Source: Eudromia elegans
Lineage: Eukaryota > Chordata > Aves > Tinamiformes > Tinamidae
Length of the DNA: 64,000 nt
Assembly: GCA_003342815.1 (NCBI GenBank)
Contig: PTEX01000006.1
Coordinates: 3,231,338-3,295,337, forward strand
Reading direction: 5' to 3'
Part shown: in pieces, positions 24,101-37,300 of the stretch
Layout of the letters: each line of letters starts with the position of its first letter
How positions within the stretch are numbered: the stretch's first letter is position 1
The notes under the pieces: model-generated
What the model was told of the DNA's origin: nothing
Seen by the model: the letters and a program-made list of their open reading frames with translations, nothing else
Database searches by the model: none
Position numbers and translations under genes: made by a program

Positions 24101-26461
24101 GATAAGCTGTATAATATATTTTTTTTTCTGTTTTACAGTGTAATATATTGTTAAACAAAAAATAGTTTTTGTCTTTTTTTTTAAATTTGTATGCCTGGAT
24201 TTACAGTATTAACACAGTTGATTCCTTTACACGTGGGTCATTTAGCTCAGTGCAAATTCGCATGAAGTGTTTGCTTAAAGCCAGGCTGTCACCAATACAC
24301 TGCATATCTTTATTTTCCTGGTAGATGCTTGCAGGCTCAATGTATTGCAGTCAACTTCCTGAAACAAGCTGCCCGGAGAGCTGAGCTGCCTCTCAAAGAG
24401 CACGTGTTCAGGCTGCGTGGGAACCTGCTTTTCTATGATGATGAGTACACGGAACCTTACACAGCTCAGCCCCTCTCACCAGGTTCCTCAGTTTTATAAT
24501 TCACCTCTAATTCCTGTTTCTTGAAACCACCTGTGTTTGGGTTACACCTCCAGGAGGAGGAGTTTTTAGTCATTTGAGCCTGTTGGCAACATTGAGCTAC
24601 TTCTGACTAGACTTTGTTTACAAAGCTAAGGCTGACCAGAGATGGTATCAATGCTGCTTGGTGATAAATGATTGTTTTGTCTTATTTATAGGTATTTTTT
24701 CCTGTCTCTCTTTTTAGAAGACATAATGTCCAAGAATCGAGTTAGGCTGGGAATAACACAGTGTAAAGGAGCTTGATTCCAGGAAACAGGCAGAGCTGGG
24801 ATAAATCATCACCCTACTGGGAGAGCACTCAGCCTAACGCATCCCATATAGAAAGAGGTGAGAGGAAGTAATCTCTTAAGAGACATCTTAAGAGGAACTT
24901 CACATCTGGCTGGCTTAAATAGTTCCTTTGTGGCAGGGACTTTGAGATTAAAGGAATTTTGCTGCTTATATCCCCAAGATGCAACTGAGGGTACTAGTTT
25001 GCTGAGTCCATTTGTGTCCTCGGATAGACTTGGGCTCCATGCTGGGCTCTACATTTCACAGCATTTTAAAGGGACCGACTCTGAACCTCCCTGTGGTCTT
25101 TTAAGCCTAACCTTGGGATGGCTGCAGGAGCTGATAGACTCTGAAGAAGAATATTCATTGATATGCCATTTGATAGCTGTAAAATGTAAGTGTAAAAAGT
25201 TGAAGGCTCAGATTTCAGGAGGATGGTTCTGGAGCTTTTTACTAGTCTTTCTGAAGTGGAGACAGCCTCTTTTAATCTTTGCTAATATCACTTAATTTTT
25301 TTAAGCCTCTCTAGTACAGGATTTTCTTCCATTTCCAGGTTAGCTGTTGAGTTCTGCCTGCCACAAAATTGCTGTGACTCTCATCAAGGCCATGCAAAGA
25401 GCCAGTAAAAGGGGATGTGGACCAGAACCTCCCTGAACAAGAGAACTTTAAAACACAGTCTTTCCCTCTTGCTTTAAAAAGCACAGTTTTGGGGTGAGAT
25501 CCAGTCTATTCCAAATTTCCTCTCCCAGACAGAAGAGACACTTTTCAAAAGTAATTAAACTTAATTACACTGTGCAGTTCTGCACTTCTCCTTTACTTTA
25601 GCTGACTCCTAATGTGTGGAGCTTAGGGCAGGTTTCCTTCAAGAGGCAGAGGCTTCTGCTCCTCTTTCTGCCTCTTTCTTCCAGTACAAGAACAGCCTGT
25701 ACAAAAAGCTTTATCACCACCAGGAACATGGTACCTTCTACCACCAGAAGGGGACTGAAGCTTTACAGCTAAGGCTTGTGCTAGGAGGAAAATCACATGA
25801 TTTACTTGAAGCGAAGCCTGTTTTCATGTTCAGTGAGGCCATTAGAAAGGTTATGTAAACATACCGTGTCTGCCACTCATTTAAAGACCACAGGAGAAAG
25901 CAATGCAATTCATATTCCAGCTGCTACCAAAGGGATGTAATTCTGGAGCGCTTGGACAAAATTTCAGAGAGCCATGAAAGGGCTGCCAGTTGTGGCTTGA
26001 AGTACAAATATGTATGTTAGCAACTGAATGCACACAGTGTATTACATATAGACAGCACACGTCGTATAGTGTTAAATCTAACACACAGAGGCTGCTCTCA
26101 ACTCTTGCCTTGGTAGTAAAGATCAGGTTTGGTAGGGATAGAAAAGGTGGATCTTTTGTCAAAAATCTCTAGCCAGACTGAGAGCTTTGTAGAACATGAG
26201 TATTTGCAAACGTTTCAAGGCTTGAGTAGCAGCTGCAGCCTATGTGCAATAACAGGATAAAGGGAAAACTGACAGAAAGTTCAAGACTTCCTCATAGGTC
26301 TGTGATCCTATAAGAGTGGAATAGGAACATCAGCCACCTGGTTTTGTGCTGCAATGCCCCTACCTCTTACCCTGACCATCAGTGAGAGCAGAGTTCGGCA
26401 GTTTAGTACCTTGTTACCAAAAAGGACTTTAAAAACACACCTTTGAACAGAGAGCCATAAG
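21191..26461. other. Convergent intergenic region WARS1 / SLC25A47
   Basis: The 3' ends of two convergent genes face each other across about 5 kb. It contains a T21 tract at 22102-22122, scattered AATAAA motifs and several medium-length open frames (for example 24858-25295 plus and 22176-22478 minus) that look like no family I know. One coding-like stretch at 24335-24499 is listed separately. The SLC25A47 polyadenylation site is not obvious. Confidence 0.55.
24335..24499 (+). other. Unexplained coding-like stretch flanked by an acceptor
   Basis: An AG acceptor (GATGCTTGCAG) is followed by 54 sense codons and TAA in one frame. The peptide has a protein-like mix of residues, including LPLKEHVFRLRGNLLFYDD and then DEYTEPYTAQPLSPG. 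A possible donor (CCAG, then GTTCCT) falls at 24482. I do not recognise the family, and no neighbouring exon with matching phase was found. It could be a last exon of an unannotated gene, an exon remnant, or chance. Confidence 0.25.
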
Positions 26462-29400
26462 CTATTTTTCATGTGTGAGATGACTCGTAAACCTCAGCAC
26501 AGCCTCGTACGTCACGAACACAACCATGTTGACAGGGAAGGCGCGCAGGCAGTTGAGGCCGAGTCCCTTGCAGAGCACCTTGACTCCCTCCTGCCTCACG
26601 CTTTCCCGCGCGCAGTGCACGAGGCCTCTGTACTTGTGCTGTGCTGACTCGTCCGTTTGCAGCCGGGATTTGAGGACATCCATGGGGGTGGCCAGTCCCC
26701 AGGCCAGGACCCCAGCAAAGCCGCCGGAAAGCAGCACAACGAGGAAACCTGCGAGCGAAGAGGAAGGGGCTTAACTTGAGCACTGGGCTGCCACAGCTAC
26801 GTGAATCTCCGGTGTATTTTCTGCAGCTGCCCATTTAAGGCTTTCCCGATCTAATTACACAAATAATTTTAGGAACAGAAAATGGAACAGAAAGCACAAA
26901 ACTGAAATGTTGCTGTCTTGCATGCTTGGGCCTGCCCACGGTGTCAAGCTGGGATGACTGCATTAACATGACTGCACTCCTGTAGGCTCTCTAGCATTTT
27001 TGAAATGCTTTTCCATCAAATGTCGCTGGAATTCCGATCCTTTCCCTGGATTCAGCCAGCCTGGGTGGTCTCCGTCAAGGAATTTGCCTTCGCAGGCCCC
27101 TTGTGTCTGCCTCCCCTCCACCACGGAGCAATCTAAACAGCACGCTCCAGAGACCAGCGCCCGGCATGCGGCGCCTGGAGCAGCGACCACCGCCTGACCC
27201 GCTCTGGCAGAATAGAGGGAAAAAGAGCTGCAGAACACACAGCGAGTCCAGCAAACGCGGAGCAGGGGCGTGCGCATGGCCAAACAGCAAACTTTGCTCC
27301 TTGCAAAGGGGAGGAAGAGCAGGAGCTTTTTCCACGAGCTGCTTAGCAAGTGCTACCTTTCTAACCCGCGTTTCTTTTCAGCAGCTAATTTGCATGGCTC
27401 TTGCAGGTGTGTATTCCTGGTGATCTCATGCAAAACATGTGGCCTCTCGGCTTCACAGCGGGCTCGTTCGGCCCGCACTGTGCTGGCCCGTGCGGAGGCA
27501 GCGGCCCTTTCAACACGGCGTGAACAGAGCGCCATCAGCCCGTCACCGAGGCGCTGAACCGCCGCAGCCTGGGAATGCTTAGGATTATTTTCCTATTCCT
27601 CAGGAACATTCCCTTTGCTACATGGAGAAACCTTGGTTTGTCTCCCTGGTGTTTTCTCCAAGGTCGAGGTAGATAGTTGCTTTTTAGGGCTAAGTCACCC
27701 ACTGGAAAACTGGTTTTGTTCTGGTACCGCGTCTCTGCAATGGGTGTTCAGGGCAGATGCAGCTGGGAAATGCTGCTCTCAGTACTGCAGCTATAGGCAA
27801 GAATGAACCCGAAATGCATAAGTGCTTCCCTGCCTGAACTGTTCCAGTGAGGAATGTGCCAGGAGGGAGAATGCCCTTGCCCTGGGTCACCCTCCCCGCT
27901 GCTGGAGGAGGGGGAGCCCCTTCTGCGAGACAGGGAAATAATGAAACGTGCCCCTCTCAAGGGACATTTCCGAGTGAGGCCTCCTCAGTGCTGGGCGATG
28001 CCTCCTGAGAATATCTTTTCCTCTGAGCACGGTACCACGTGAGCGAGCTGTTTTTTGCAGAGCAAAAGGCAGAGCAAGCCTCTCGTACCTAGCAAAAGGC
28101 AGAGCAAGCCTCTCGTACCTACCTGGTTTGTTTTTCCCCTCTGGTGTAAGCCAGTTGCACAGAACAGAATAGGTAAGGAAATATATCGCAGAGGAGGAGC
28201 AGTCCCTGCAGAGCAACGCAGAGCAGCCTTTGTAGAGGCCCCCGAAACCTTCCTCCTTCGCTATCACCCTCAGGCAGTGCAGGGATCCTCGGTACTTGGG
28301 CTTGGAGGCGGGATGGGGAGATGCCGCGGACGGATGCGGTCGCCTCTGCGTTTGCATCCGGACTTTGGCCACCTCGCTAGGGGTCATCAGCATAACCTGT
28401 GAAGGAGGAGGACGGGATTTGAACCTTGGCAGCAGCAGCAGGAAACGCAACCCGAGTTCAGCCACCTTACGTGGTCCTTATGTGGCCGCTCTGCGGCCCG
28501 AGCCCCCGGGCAGATCGTGACCCCCGGCACCAGAGCGGGATTTGGCTCTCCCTCCAATGCCCTTCCCACTGTTTACCTACCCGGACGGCACCTGTGCCGC
28601 TTCCAGCAAGGACAATGTCCAGCTTGGAGGGCTTTGCGTCGGCGGCGCCGTATCGCCACTTGCAGATGCTGCGGAGGAAGTTTCTGTAGGTGCCAAACGA
28701 AACAGAGGAAATCAGTGATACCGAGAAGACGGAGGCAGACACGCCTTTGTAAAAGCCCCAGACCTGGGTGGAAACAGAGGAGAGAGAAAAAAAAAAGACA
28801 ATTTTAAAAAGGGAGAACAGCAAGGGATCCACTCTAAAACCCTGCCCTGGTATTGCTGAGCCAACCTTATTTCTGTTTCTATTACTGCTGGCGAAGCTGA
28901 GCTGGATGCTGAGCGTTCTGCCAGGGAACAGCTCTGTGTCCGTGCGGCCTGTCCCCCCACAGGAGAGCAGCGGCTCTGCTGCCCCGGAGGCCTCTGCTCC
29001 TGCTCCCCGAGCAGCAGCCCCAAGGCACCCGCCCCTTGGAGGAGCCGCTCCTGCGGGCACCCACCTTTTCTGTCCTGTAGGTCTCTTGAATGCAGTGCCA
29101 GATTCCTCTGTAACGCCTTTCCGTCTGAATCCTCACCTGGGAACACAGGGGCAGCTTTGACACATGGACAGCACGTGTAAAAATGTGCTTTTTAATCCAG
29201 TAATGCTTTACCATCAAACCAGTTAGTTAATCATGAAACAGCATTCCTGAACGATTTAAGTTGTTTAAAAAGAGCAAAAATCCCACATCCAAATGAGCAG
29301 AGTGACATGAAGAGAGAGTTGAATGGAACAAAGATTAAAGCATTCGGTTACCAGACTGGTTTTCTTAAAAGGGGGGCAAAAAAAGGCACAAGGGTCTGTT

Positions 29401-32400
29401 TGCCTTCAGCGCGCAGCCAAGAAATGAAGAGGCGAGCGGTACCTTCACTGTGTCCAGCGGATACCCCACCGCCGTGCTCAGGCCGCCTGCAACAGACACC
29501 ATAGGCACAAGGTTAGCAGTGCTGGCCCGGGCCAGCGCGAGGGGGACACGGAGGGACGCAGCTCCGGATCCCCAAGCCCCCGGGCTCCAGCTGGGGGTGC
29601 TGGGGCCGAGGAGGGCCCCCGCCTGCCGCGGTGCACTTGGCGAGGCGCACGGAGCCTCCCCGAGCGGGAGCGTCGCAGCCCCACGCTGGTCTGAGCCCCC
29701 AGCGTGGCTCTGCCAGCCCCACTCCGGGATCAGCGGGATCAAGCTCTGGATTAGTGCCGCGCCGCACGGCCCCGCACGCAGCTGGCTCCTCGTCCCCCCC
29801 TCCCTGCTGACAGCAGCCGCGTTTTCAGCGGCCTCAGGGGATTTGCCAGCCCTCTGCCAGCACACAGGCTCACTCTGAGGCCTTAAAATAGCCGCTGGGG
29901 CTGGAACCGCGCGGATCCCGTGAGACAAAGTCACTGCCTTAACTGCGGGTGGGGAGGGAGGCGGGAACAGCTCCATGGGGCTGCCCGCTGCCCCCTCCGC
30001 ACGTGTCTGCTCGCACGGGCGGCCAAGGGGCCCAGGAGCCGAGTCCTGCCAGGGACAGAACTGCCAAGGGACCCACAGGGAAATCAGCCTGGGGACAACG
30101 GGGCTGTGTCCATGCGGGTTGTTTACACAGGGATCAAGCTCATAAAACAGCCCATACGAGCTCGCCAGGAAGTCATAAAAACACTGCGCTTCAGGTGGCC
30201 TGTGGTTTAGACAGTGACAGGGTTCATTCCTTCTTTTTGAAGAAACAAAGAACTTGTTGGAAGCGCGCCCGCCGCTGCCATTGGTGCAGGCGGCGTGTTC
30301 CCTGCGAGTGCCTCGGGAACTCGGGAACATGGAGCTTGCCCACAGTATTCCAGAGAGGAGCAGCAGCTGCCGGCGGGAGCCACCCACTGCCAAAGCCCGC
30401 AGGGCTTTAGTCGCAAGAAAACAACAGGCAGAGGCTTCTTGCAGAAGGGAAAATGAGGCTCGCTCTGCAAAAACCCTTATCGGATCTGCCAGTAGGATGG
30501 ATCAATAGCACGGAGACAGTGAATGGGCCATAGAGCTGCCTTCTGTGTTTCAAAGCCAAAATGAGATCGGGTTGAAAGGGAGAGCGAGCGAGAGGGAGAA
30601 GCTTGGGACGGAAGGAAGCGACGGCAGGATGGGACAGCCGGGAGGAGCAGGACATCCAGCTGACCACGCACCAGGCGCCCCCAGCCACCTGCACTGCCCC
30701 AGATCGCCGCCCTCGACCTGGAGACGGACACCGAGCTCCGACGCATCCGGCAGACAGGTGAGTGCCCGTGCGCCTGCGCTGCGCCCTGGCGCCAGCACCC
30801 CAGCCCGGACCGAGGTCTTGGTGCTGCAGTGCCGGCGGGCTGCAACCCCAAAGGCAGCAGGTCTGGATCAATGTTGGACAAAAAGCGCTTCCCTTATGGA
30901 GCAATCGCTCCATTCACACGTTAGGATGGAGACAGCAGCACTGACCAAACAAAAGCAGGTTGCCCCAAACCATCTTGTTCCCCATCGCTTTTCAGTCCAA
31001 AGGGCTCTTGTTCACTTTCATTTCAATGGGAACTAATATCCCTGCCTGGAGAAAGACCATCAAGATCAAGTTTTCACTGCTCCTGCCAAAGGAGAGAGGT
31101 GGGTCCTGCAAACCTGCCAGCCTGCCATGAACTGAGCTCCTGAAGCACCAGAGCACTCAGGGCAGCCAAGATTTTCAGCTGAGGAGCCAAGCCAAGTCCG
31201 TGAAGAGCAGGGAAGAGGGACTCTGTACAGCGACAGATGACATAAACAGCCCGGGACGAAGACAGCCTGACCCTCACGTGCGCTGCACAGCAGCAGCAAC
31301 AAAGGGCAGCTATGTGTAGGATGCCTATGGGAACGGGATCCCGTGGGGCTCCCATTCAGTAACACTGCACCCGTTGGGAAGAAAACACCGGCAAAACAAG
31401 GTGAATGATAAATGCTGGGGTTTAGGCAGCCGGTTTTCCTGCCTGCTTGGTCTGAGATGACAGCCTGAGATACCGTGGAGAGGCTGCAGCAGTCCCTGCA
31501 TACACCCACAGAGCAGGCACAAAACCTGATGACTCGTCGTCTGTTCACTAGTCAGGCCATTTATAATTAACTGCAGTTAATGGCAATTAACATAAGGAGA
31601 GACCCTACCACTAGAATAGCAAATCAATAGACAGCAAGTAGCTGTATGGAGCCCACCAGATGTAATAGCTTTTCACTGCAGGCAAAACCCTGGCCTGGAG
31701 ACACAGGGAGAAGCAGAGATCATGGACGATGCAATGGATGGAGAGCAAGTTCCCAAGAGCTGTACTTGGCAAAAAGCTGCCCCAAACCCCAAACAACCTG
31801 AGTTCCATCCAGCAACATTTCCCTGGAAGTGGCCAGCAGTAGCTATTTCAGCTGGAGGGACACGGAGACAGCATATTCCTCTGTGGGTCGAGCATTTGTC
31901 AACCACATGTGACTGGTGTGTAACCTTGCAGCAGGATGCAGAGGAGCCTGGACATGCCACAGAGTGGGGCAGTGTTGGCTAAGCCTCAGCTTCCCTTTCC
32001 CAGATCTCTGGCTCAGGCCCAAGAGTCAAGTCACCCTTAGTCATCACTGCTCAGGCCTTGCCATGGCCTGGCTTGCTGTGATAGCAGGGCTCGAATCAGA
32101 TACAAGCTCAAAGGGAGGTTGGGAGGGACCTCAGGAGGCCTCTAGCCCAACCTCCTGCTCAGAGGAGGGTCAGCTGTTTTGGCCATCAAGGACACCCTTA
32201 GAGATAAGCCTCTTCCCTGCACCTCCAGCCTCATTTTGTCATTGCTGAAAACCTCCAAATTTTCTTGCTAAACAATTTTCTCTCTGCTGGTTTCATCTGG
32301 AATTGCCGCAGATCGCTGTTTCCCAGGCCGAAGGTGCTGGGTTTGTCCCATGGCCACCAACGCAGGAGCTCAGAGGAAAAGCCCAACAATATTCATGTCT

Positions 32401-34353
32401 GCTCCTGCGCCAGGCCGGATCTTTCCACGGCACTCGAAGGGGCTGCACCTCTGCTGTTTTCTGAGGTGCCCAAGCTGTGTTTTCTCCAACACATCCGGAA
32501 AACACAACACGGGCACAAGAACATCATTTACTAAACACAGCCTCCGTTGTTATCTGCTTTGCCACTTGGGTTGCTTCATGCAGTTCAGCTGGGTTTGCAG
32601 CAGCTTTGGGAATGTGAAGTCTGCTTCAGCTCTACCAAGCACAGCTGTGAAACGGCCTCACAGTGCCAAAAACATCCCTGCTCTCACCGGAAAGCTGTCC
32701 CAGCCCTGGGAGCTGTCCCACATCAGGGTTGGGACCGTGGCTCAAACCTTGCACGTGCAGGCTCTGTATGCAAGCTCCCAGGAGGAGACATGCCAGAAAA
32801 CACCCGTCTGCCACTGCAAGATTCCAGTGTCCCTCTTAAAATATTGATGCACGCAGGGGAGTGAAGTGCATTAAATTAAGCAGGTACATTTCTCTTTCCA
32901 GCTGGAGGATTCTCCACCAGCTCCTGCCCAGGCTGATTCCCCTGCCTGGGCCTGTTTCCCAGGCCCATGGGCACCACAGATGATGTTTGCTGCCTTGCTG
33001 GATGGTTTTGACCCATGTTTTTGACTTTTCACATTCCCCAGCAAAAGAAGTTTGTTGTTAAGTAGTTCAGTTATAGCAGTGCCAACAAAAGCAATGGAGT
33101 CCCAGCAGAGAACACAAACATTGCTGCCCAGCTGAGCCGAGCTCATCAGCATCATCACATTAACCATGACACCGAAGATGAGGCTCAGAGTCTCCTTCAG
33201 AGCTGGACTGGCCATTGCAAACAGCCACAACACCAAGCCCAAAGCTCCACTGGGGTTCTAGCAGTCAACAAGGAAGAGGAGCAGAAGGGAGAGATGTCAG
33301 GGAGGAGTTGTAGGCCCCTCTCCCACCAAGAGCCCATCCCAAGCCATACTCGAGCATTGGGCACCTCTGGGCATCCCTGAGCAGCCAAACGTGGCCGGTG
33401 TCCACAGGTCGGGCAGCGAGCGCAAAGGGTAAAACTTGCCAGGATCCTTCCTGGCAAAAGGCCATTTGTGACCAGGCCACAGGTCACTTCTGGTTAGGAA
33501 AAATCTGCCAAATTTCAGCAGCTCTCCGAGCCTCGCAGGGTTTGACGTGCAGGGCTTGGGCTGCGGCTCAGCCACCTGGCAGGTTTACCTGGCCTCTCTG
33601 CCGGCTGCGGCCCCAGGGCGCTTGTCTTGTTATTTGAGACCATGCTAAATCTGACAAGGAGATTTCAGAGAAGAAATGAGACCAGCATCTACATTTTATC
33701 ATTTAGAACTAAACTGGGTTTCGAGCAGTGCCCTCAAAATGTCTAAAACTAAAGCACACCTATTTTGCTGTTGTTTAAATATAGCTACATTCACTACATC
33801 AAAGCCTGCTATGCGGCAGCCTGCAGTGAAATTCCCATCAGAGCTGCAAATACGTCTCAGCCTAGAATTACATAAACGTCACTCCTCCAGACCTGCTGCA
33901 CCGACACAAAACCATGACCCCCTCCCCATTTTAGGGGATGCTCCCTCAGCCCCCCAGCCCAGGACTGACCCCGGCCAGGACCCCCTGGCATCGGACGGGA
34001 GTGGATCTGCTGCCCGGGCGGTGGTTGCCGGTTTGTATCTGCATGCAGCATTTTCCACGCAGTCGCTTCCTATCAGAGCTTCGCTCCATCACTAGGCTGG
34101 AGGAGATTGTAGGGCAACGACCCCAGCCAAGCAATCTGCAGGGCTCCTTCCTCCGTGAACCTGCTCTGTTGACATTTCCCGCTTATTAAAGAATGCATTT
34201 TTAACAAGCAGCCCCCACCAAAAGACACCCAGCTCTACCACTGCCATCAGGACCTGCCCATCAGCTTCATAACAAGGAAACACAGCTATCTGCTTTCATC
34301 AACAAACACTATTTGATTTATTTACCTCCAATGGCCCCGGCAATGAAATCCAT
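26462..34353 (-). CDS. SLC25A47: Mitochondrial carrier SLC25A47, complete (6 coding exons, 295 aa)
   Basis: Inner-membrane carrier of the SLC25 family. The mammalian protein (HDMCP) is liver-enriched and has been linked to uncoupling and NAD transport; the substrate here is not visible from sequence. Coding exons, minus strand in order: 34353-34326, 29486-29443, 29136-29065, 28763-28581, 28396-28123 and 26748-26462 (TAG). Phases join without a break. The product starts MDFIAGAIGGGLSTAVGYPL and ends TSHLTHEK. The three carrier signatures are present: PLDTVKVRIQ, TPSEVAKVRMQ and TPMDVLKSRLQ, one per repeat, each with its following GLYKG-type motif. Human is 308 aa, so the protein is near full length, the difference lying mainly in the linker after the second signature. 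Synteny with WARS1 and SLC25A29 agrees. Coding intron 1 is 4.8 kb. Confidence 0.93.
28061..28120. repeat. Exact 30-bp tandem duplication next to a SLC25A47 splice donor
   Basis: The unit AGCAAAAGGCAGAGCAAGCC plus TCTCGTACCT occurs twice with no mismatch. It lies in the intron starting two bases after the GT of the donor at 28122. Each copy carries a GGTACG that reads as a weak donor on the minus strand. Confidence 0.95.
29487..34325 (-). other. SLC25A47 intron 1
   Basis: A GC-rich half (29500-31000) is followed by more ordinary sequence. Long open frames here (for example the minus-strand frame over 29365-30393) are exon 2 read through into the intron or GC-rich chance frames. It contains a CR1 fragment at about 32110-32320 and an exon-like plus-strand segment ending in a strong donor at about 30760. 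The GC-rich part might hold an internal promoter, but no direct sign of one is visible. Confidence 0.5.
32110..32320 (-). mobile_element. CR1 LINE fragment in SLC25A47 intron 1
   Basis: The plus strand reads GGTTGGGAGGGACCTC, then CTCTAGCCCAACCTCCTGCTC, which is the inverted CR1 3' end without its terminal octamers. Diverged CR1-like sequence continues for about 200 bp. Borders are approximate. Confidence 0.75.
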
Positions 34354-37300
34354 CCGGACCGAGTCTGCTGCCTTAGTTACCCTGATTAAACGCTAGGGAA
34401 GCAGAAGAAGGGAGGGCTGCAATTCAGCCTTTGGAGAAACACAGCCCCGCAGGTCCGTCAGAGGCAGCGTGATCTGCAGGAGGAACCACCTTCCTAGCGC
34501 CTTGGCTTGCCTCTGGGGGCTGTGAGGCTGCTGCATGCCCAATGAGCCTGCACACGGGAGGCAGAGACGGCGGCTGGGACCCGTTCCAGGCACGCAGTGA
34601 ATAAGTAATCCCGCGAAGCCCTGCAACGCTGCGCCCGGGCCGCCCGTCCCCGAGCCTCGCTGCCTGGAAAATCACAAGGGGAGGTGCCTGGTCGGGTTAC
34701 GTGGGCTGCGAAGAGGACATTCCCTATCGGATTTATTAATCCCAGAGGATGGCTTTGCACCCTTGTTTGCTGAGGGATGTTCACCCTGTGTCATGGGGAA
34801 GGGACCCTCCTTTCCCCCAGCCCAGTCCTGTTGGAGCAGACCCCCTTCTTGCCAAGGACAGAGCTCGTGCCCTTCCCATGCTCCCCAGGGATCTTGGCTT
34901 CCCTGGTGAGCCCTAAAGCCCTACCCAGATCCCCGTGAATCTTCACCTACTCACTGCGTGTGCACCTAGTGAAATCCAGAAATAAACCCAACTGCTTCAG
35001 CATTTGCTTCCCTGCCAGGCTGCAGGGTGGTTACCCCAGCCCCTGGAGGAGCTCAGGCTCCTGGTCTCCTTTCCAATACCTCCCCATCACCAGTTCAGCT
35101 GAGGAGCGGGAATGGTTGCTGCTGGAGCACATCACTCACCAGCCCCTGCAACCCGGGGAAGGTGAAGGATGAGGTTTTGCCAGGAGACTGACCTCAGAAC
35201 CTCACTTTTGATTCCTGATCACCCCCAGTCCTGGAAGCCAAACATGGTTTTCTGGAGAATTTTGGTCCACCTGGAAAAAATCCGATCCCAGCAGGTGAAA
35301 GAGAAAAGTGCTGCTGAGGGAAGGGCTCTGGGCTCTTGGCTCTTGGCACTGCCTATTTTTGCACAACGGCCCTGGAGGGCAGCCACCTCGGTGCACGAGC
35401 AGCCACGTTCTGCCCAGAACAAACTGAAGTCCCCATGTGGTGAAGACTTGCCAAGTCAAGTCATAGCCTGAATGCACTTCTCTCGAAGAGGTTTCCCCGG
35501 GTCACAGCCCAGGCACATTGGCAGCCAAGGGAGAAGATATTTCACGGCCGCTGGCAGAAGCCGAGGGCTTCTTTGGCCCCAGCGCGAAGCCGCCAGCACA
35601 TTTCACAAGAATCCGTTTCTCTCTGAAGTGCATGTTCTGCTGGGCCAAATGTGCCCACATTGGCAGTGGCTCACAGCACATGTCAGAGCTGGGAGTCTCT
35701 GCGAACTGAATACTAAAGAATTCCTGTCAATCTCCTCCGCACAACTTCTAACAAGCCCTTCACTGAACAGGGGTCTGAACTGAAGAGAACATTTTATTCC
35801 ACAGTGCAACATTGTGCAAAGACAGCAAAAACTTAAAAACAGAAGTAAAATATTATCTAGAGAGACAGCAATGTAGCTGCTGAAATGCACTGAGTTATTC
35901 AGTACCCTGCCTGTTACATCTGGTAACTGCACAGGAATTATTAACGGTTCATCAAGAGTCCATGTGTGCCAAGTGTGGGGAAAGGTGCTCTCCTTTCCAT
36001 TCCTTCTACCTGCTCCTTCCCAATGCTGTCCTTGTGTGCCCCGGGCAGCAGTGGCAGCTGCTGTGGGACTTCCTTTTTGCAAGATAAAATTAACTCACTC
36101 TTACCATCTTCCACACGCATTCACTCTAACACTCCAATCAAAATGGTAGTTTGTTGTACACAGCAAAAAGCTTCTTCTAGATTCTGGTAGTCTTTTGATT
36201 ATAGCTTCGCTCATGTTGATGAAGTAGACCGTGAGAAATTAGATTTTCTCTCTGACTAGAATCACTGCATGACTAGAAGGAGTAGAGAAGGGCACCTGCA
36301 GCATCACGTCAGGACCCACTGTGTCCTCTACAGCAGCCGCCAGCCCTTCTCCTTGGGGTCTGGCCCTGCGTCAGAGGAAGGCAGTATCCCATGCCCGGGT
36401 GTGTGATTTTAGCTGCGTGACTCACTCGGGCCAGCTGCCACGTGATGGAGATGGGAGTAGAGCCTGCTGGAAGCAGAGCAGTGGGTGGGTGGAGAAGGGC
36501 TCCTATGTCAGGAAGTACGAAGGTGTGATTCCTAAGGGAAATCTCAGCTGAGAAATGAAACACGTGTTACTGCATTGGCTGTTATCTGTCAACACCCCCA
36601 GAACTGCAAGAAACCAGCCCACTGCTTGCTTCCCTCTTGATTTTAAGATGGTTTAACACATATAGCAGCCTGCCGGGTTGGATACCCAACAGAACTGGTG
36701 GGGCAAGAGTACTTTCCTCCCCCAGGATGCTGAACTAGTGGCACCTGGGGCGGCAGCTTCCCAGCTTCTCCTCACTACACAGCTTCTGCTCATCTCCACA
36801 CTAAAGAAAAAGCTCTGAACAATTCAGCTTCCCTTTTCAGGAGTCCTCGTAGAGATTTGGAGCCCTTAAAGCTTTTTGGGGTTTTGCTTCATGAGTGGAG
36901 GCATTCTTCTGCCCACTCAAACTGAGGGAAGAGGTTCATGGCTAAATGGGCAGCAAGGTTAAAGGACTGGCTCAAGTGTGTGAACCAAAGAGGCGGATGG
37001 GGTAAGCAGTAAGAGATAGGTGGGTAATCAGTGGTAAGTGGGAGCTTTCAGGTGAGATACAAGGGCAGAAGTGTCCTTTTGCCCCTCTCCTTCTACAGTC
37101 ATTCCCAGGGCATGACCACTCTACAAAGTGGGAGAAAAGCCCGTCCTCTTCAGCCTCTGCAACCCCCTGCCAGGCACTCAGGCCGGCTTGGCTGAGAAAC
37201 CCTCCCTGTCTCATCCCACGGCATTACAGGCTGTGTTTTCTATCCCCGCTGCGCTGTTCTACACCAGACTCGCACGCAGACCTATTAATTTCTGGGCAGA

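Noticed and set aside
24858-25295. A 145-codon plus-strand open frame
   Set aside because: No recognised domain, no splice or promoter context, and composition similar to the intergenic surroundings.
25600-25612. GCTGACTCCTA, matching the first 11 bases of miR-345-5p, whose human gene lies in this block
   Set aside because: The match stops there, the flanks do not fold into a precursor hairpin, and the site is on the wrong side of SLC25A47.
29365-30393. A 342-codon minus-strand open frame
   Set aside because: It is SLC25A47 exon 2 (29443-29486) extended into GC-rich intron on both sides. Only the 15 codons inside the splice sites match the carrier family.
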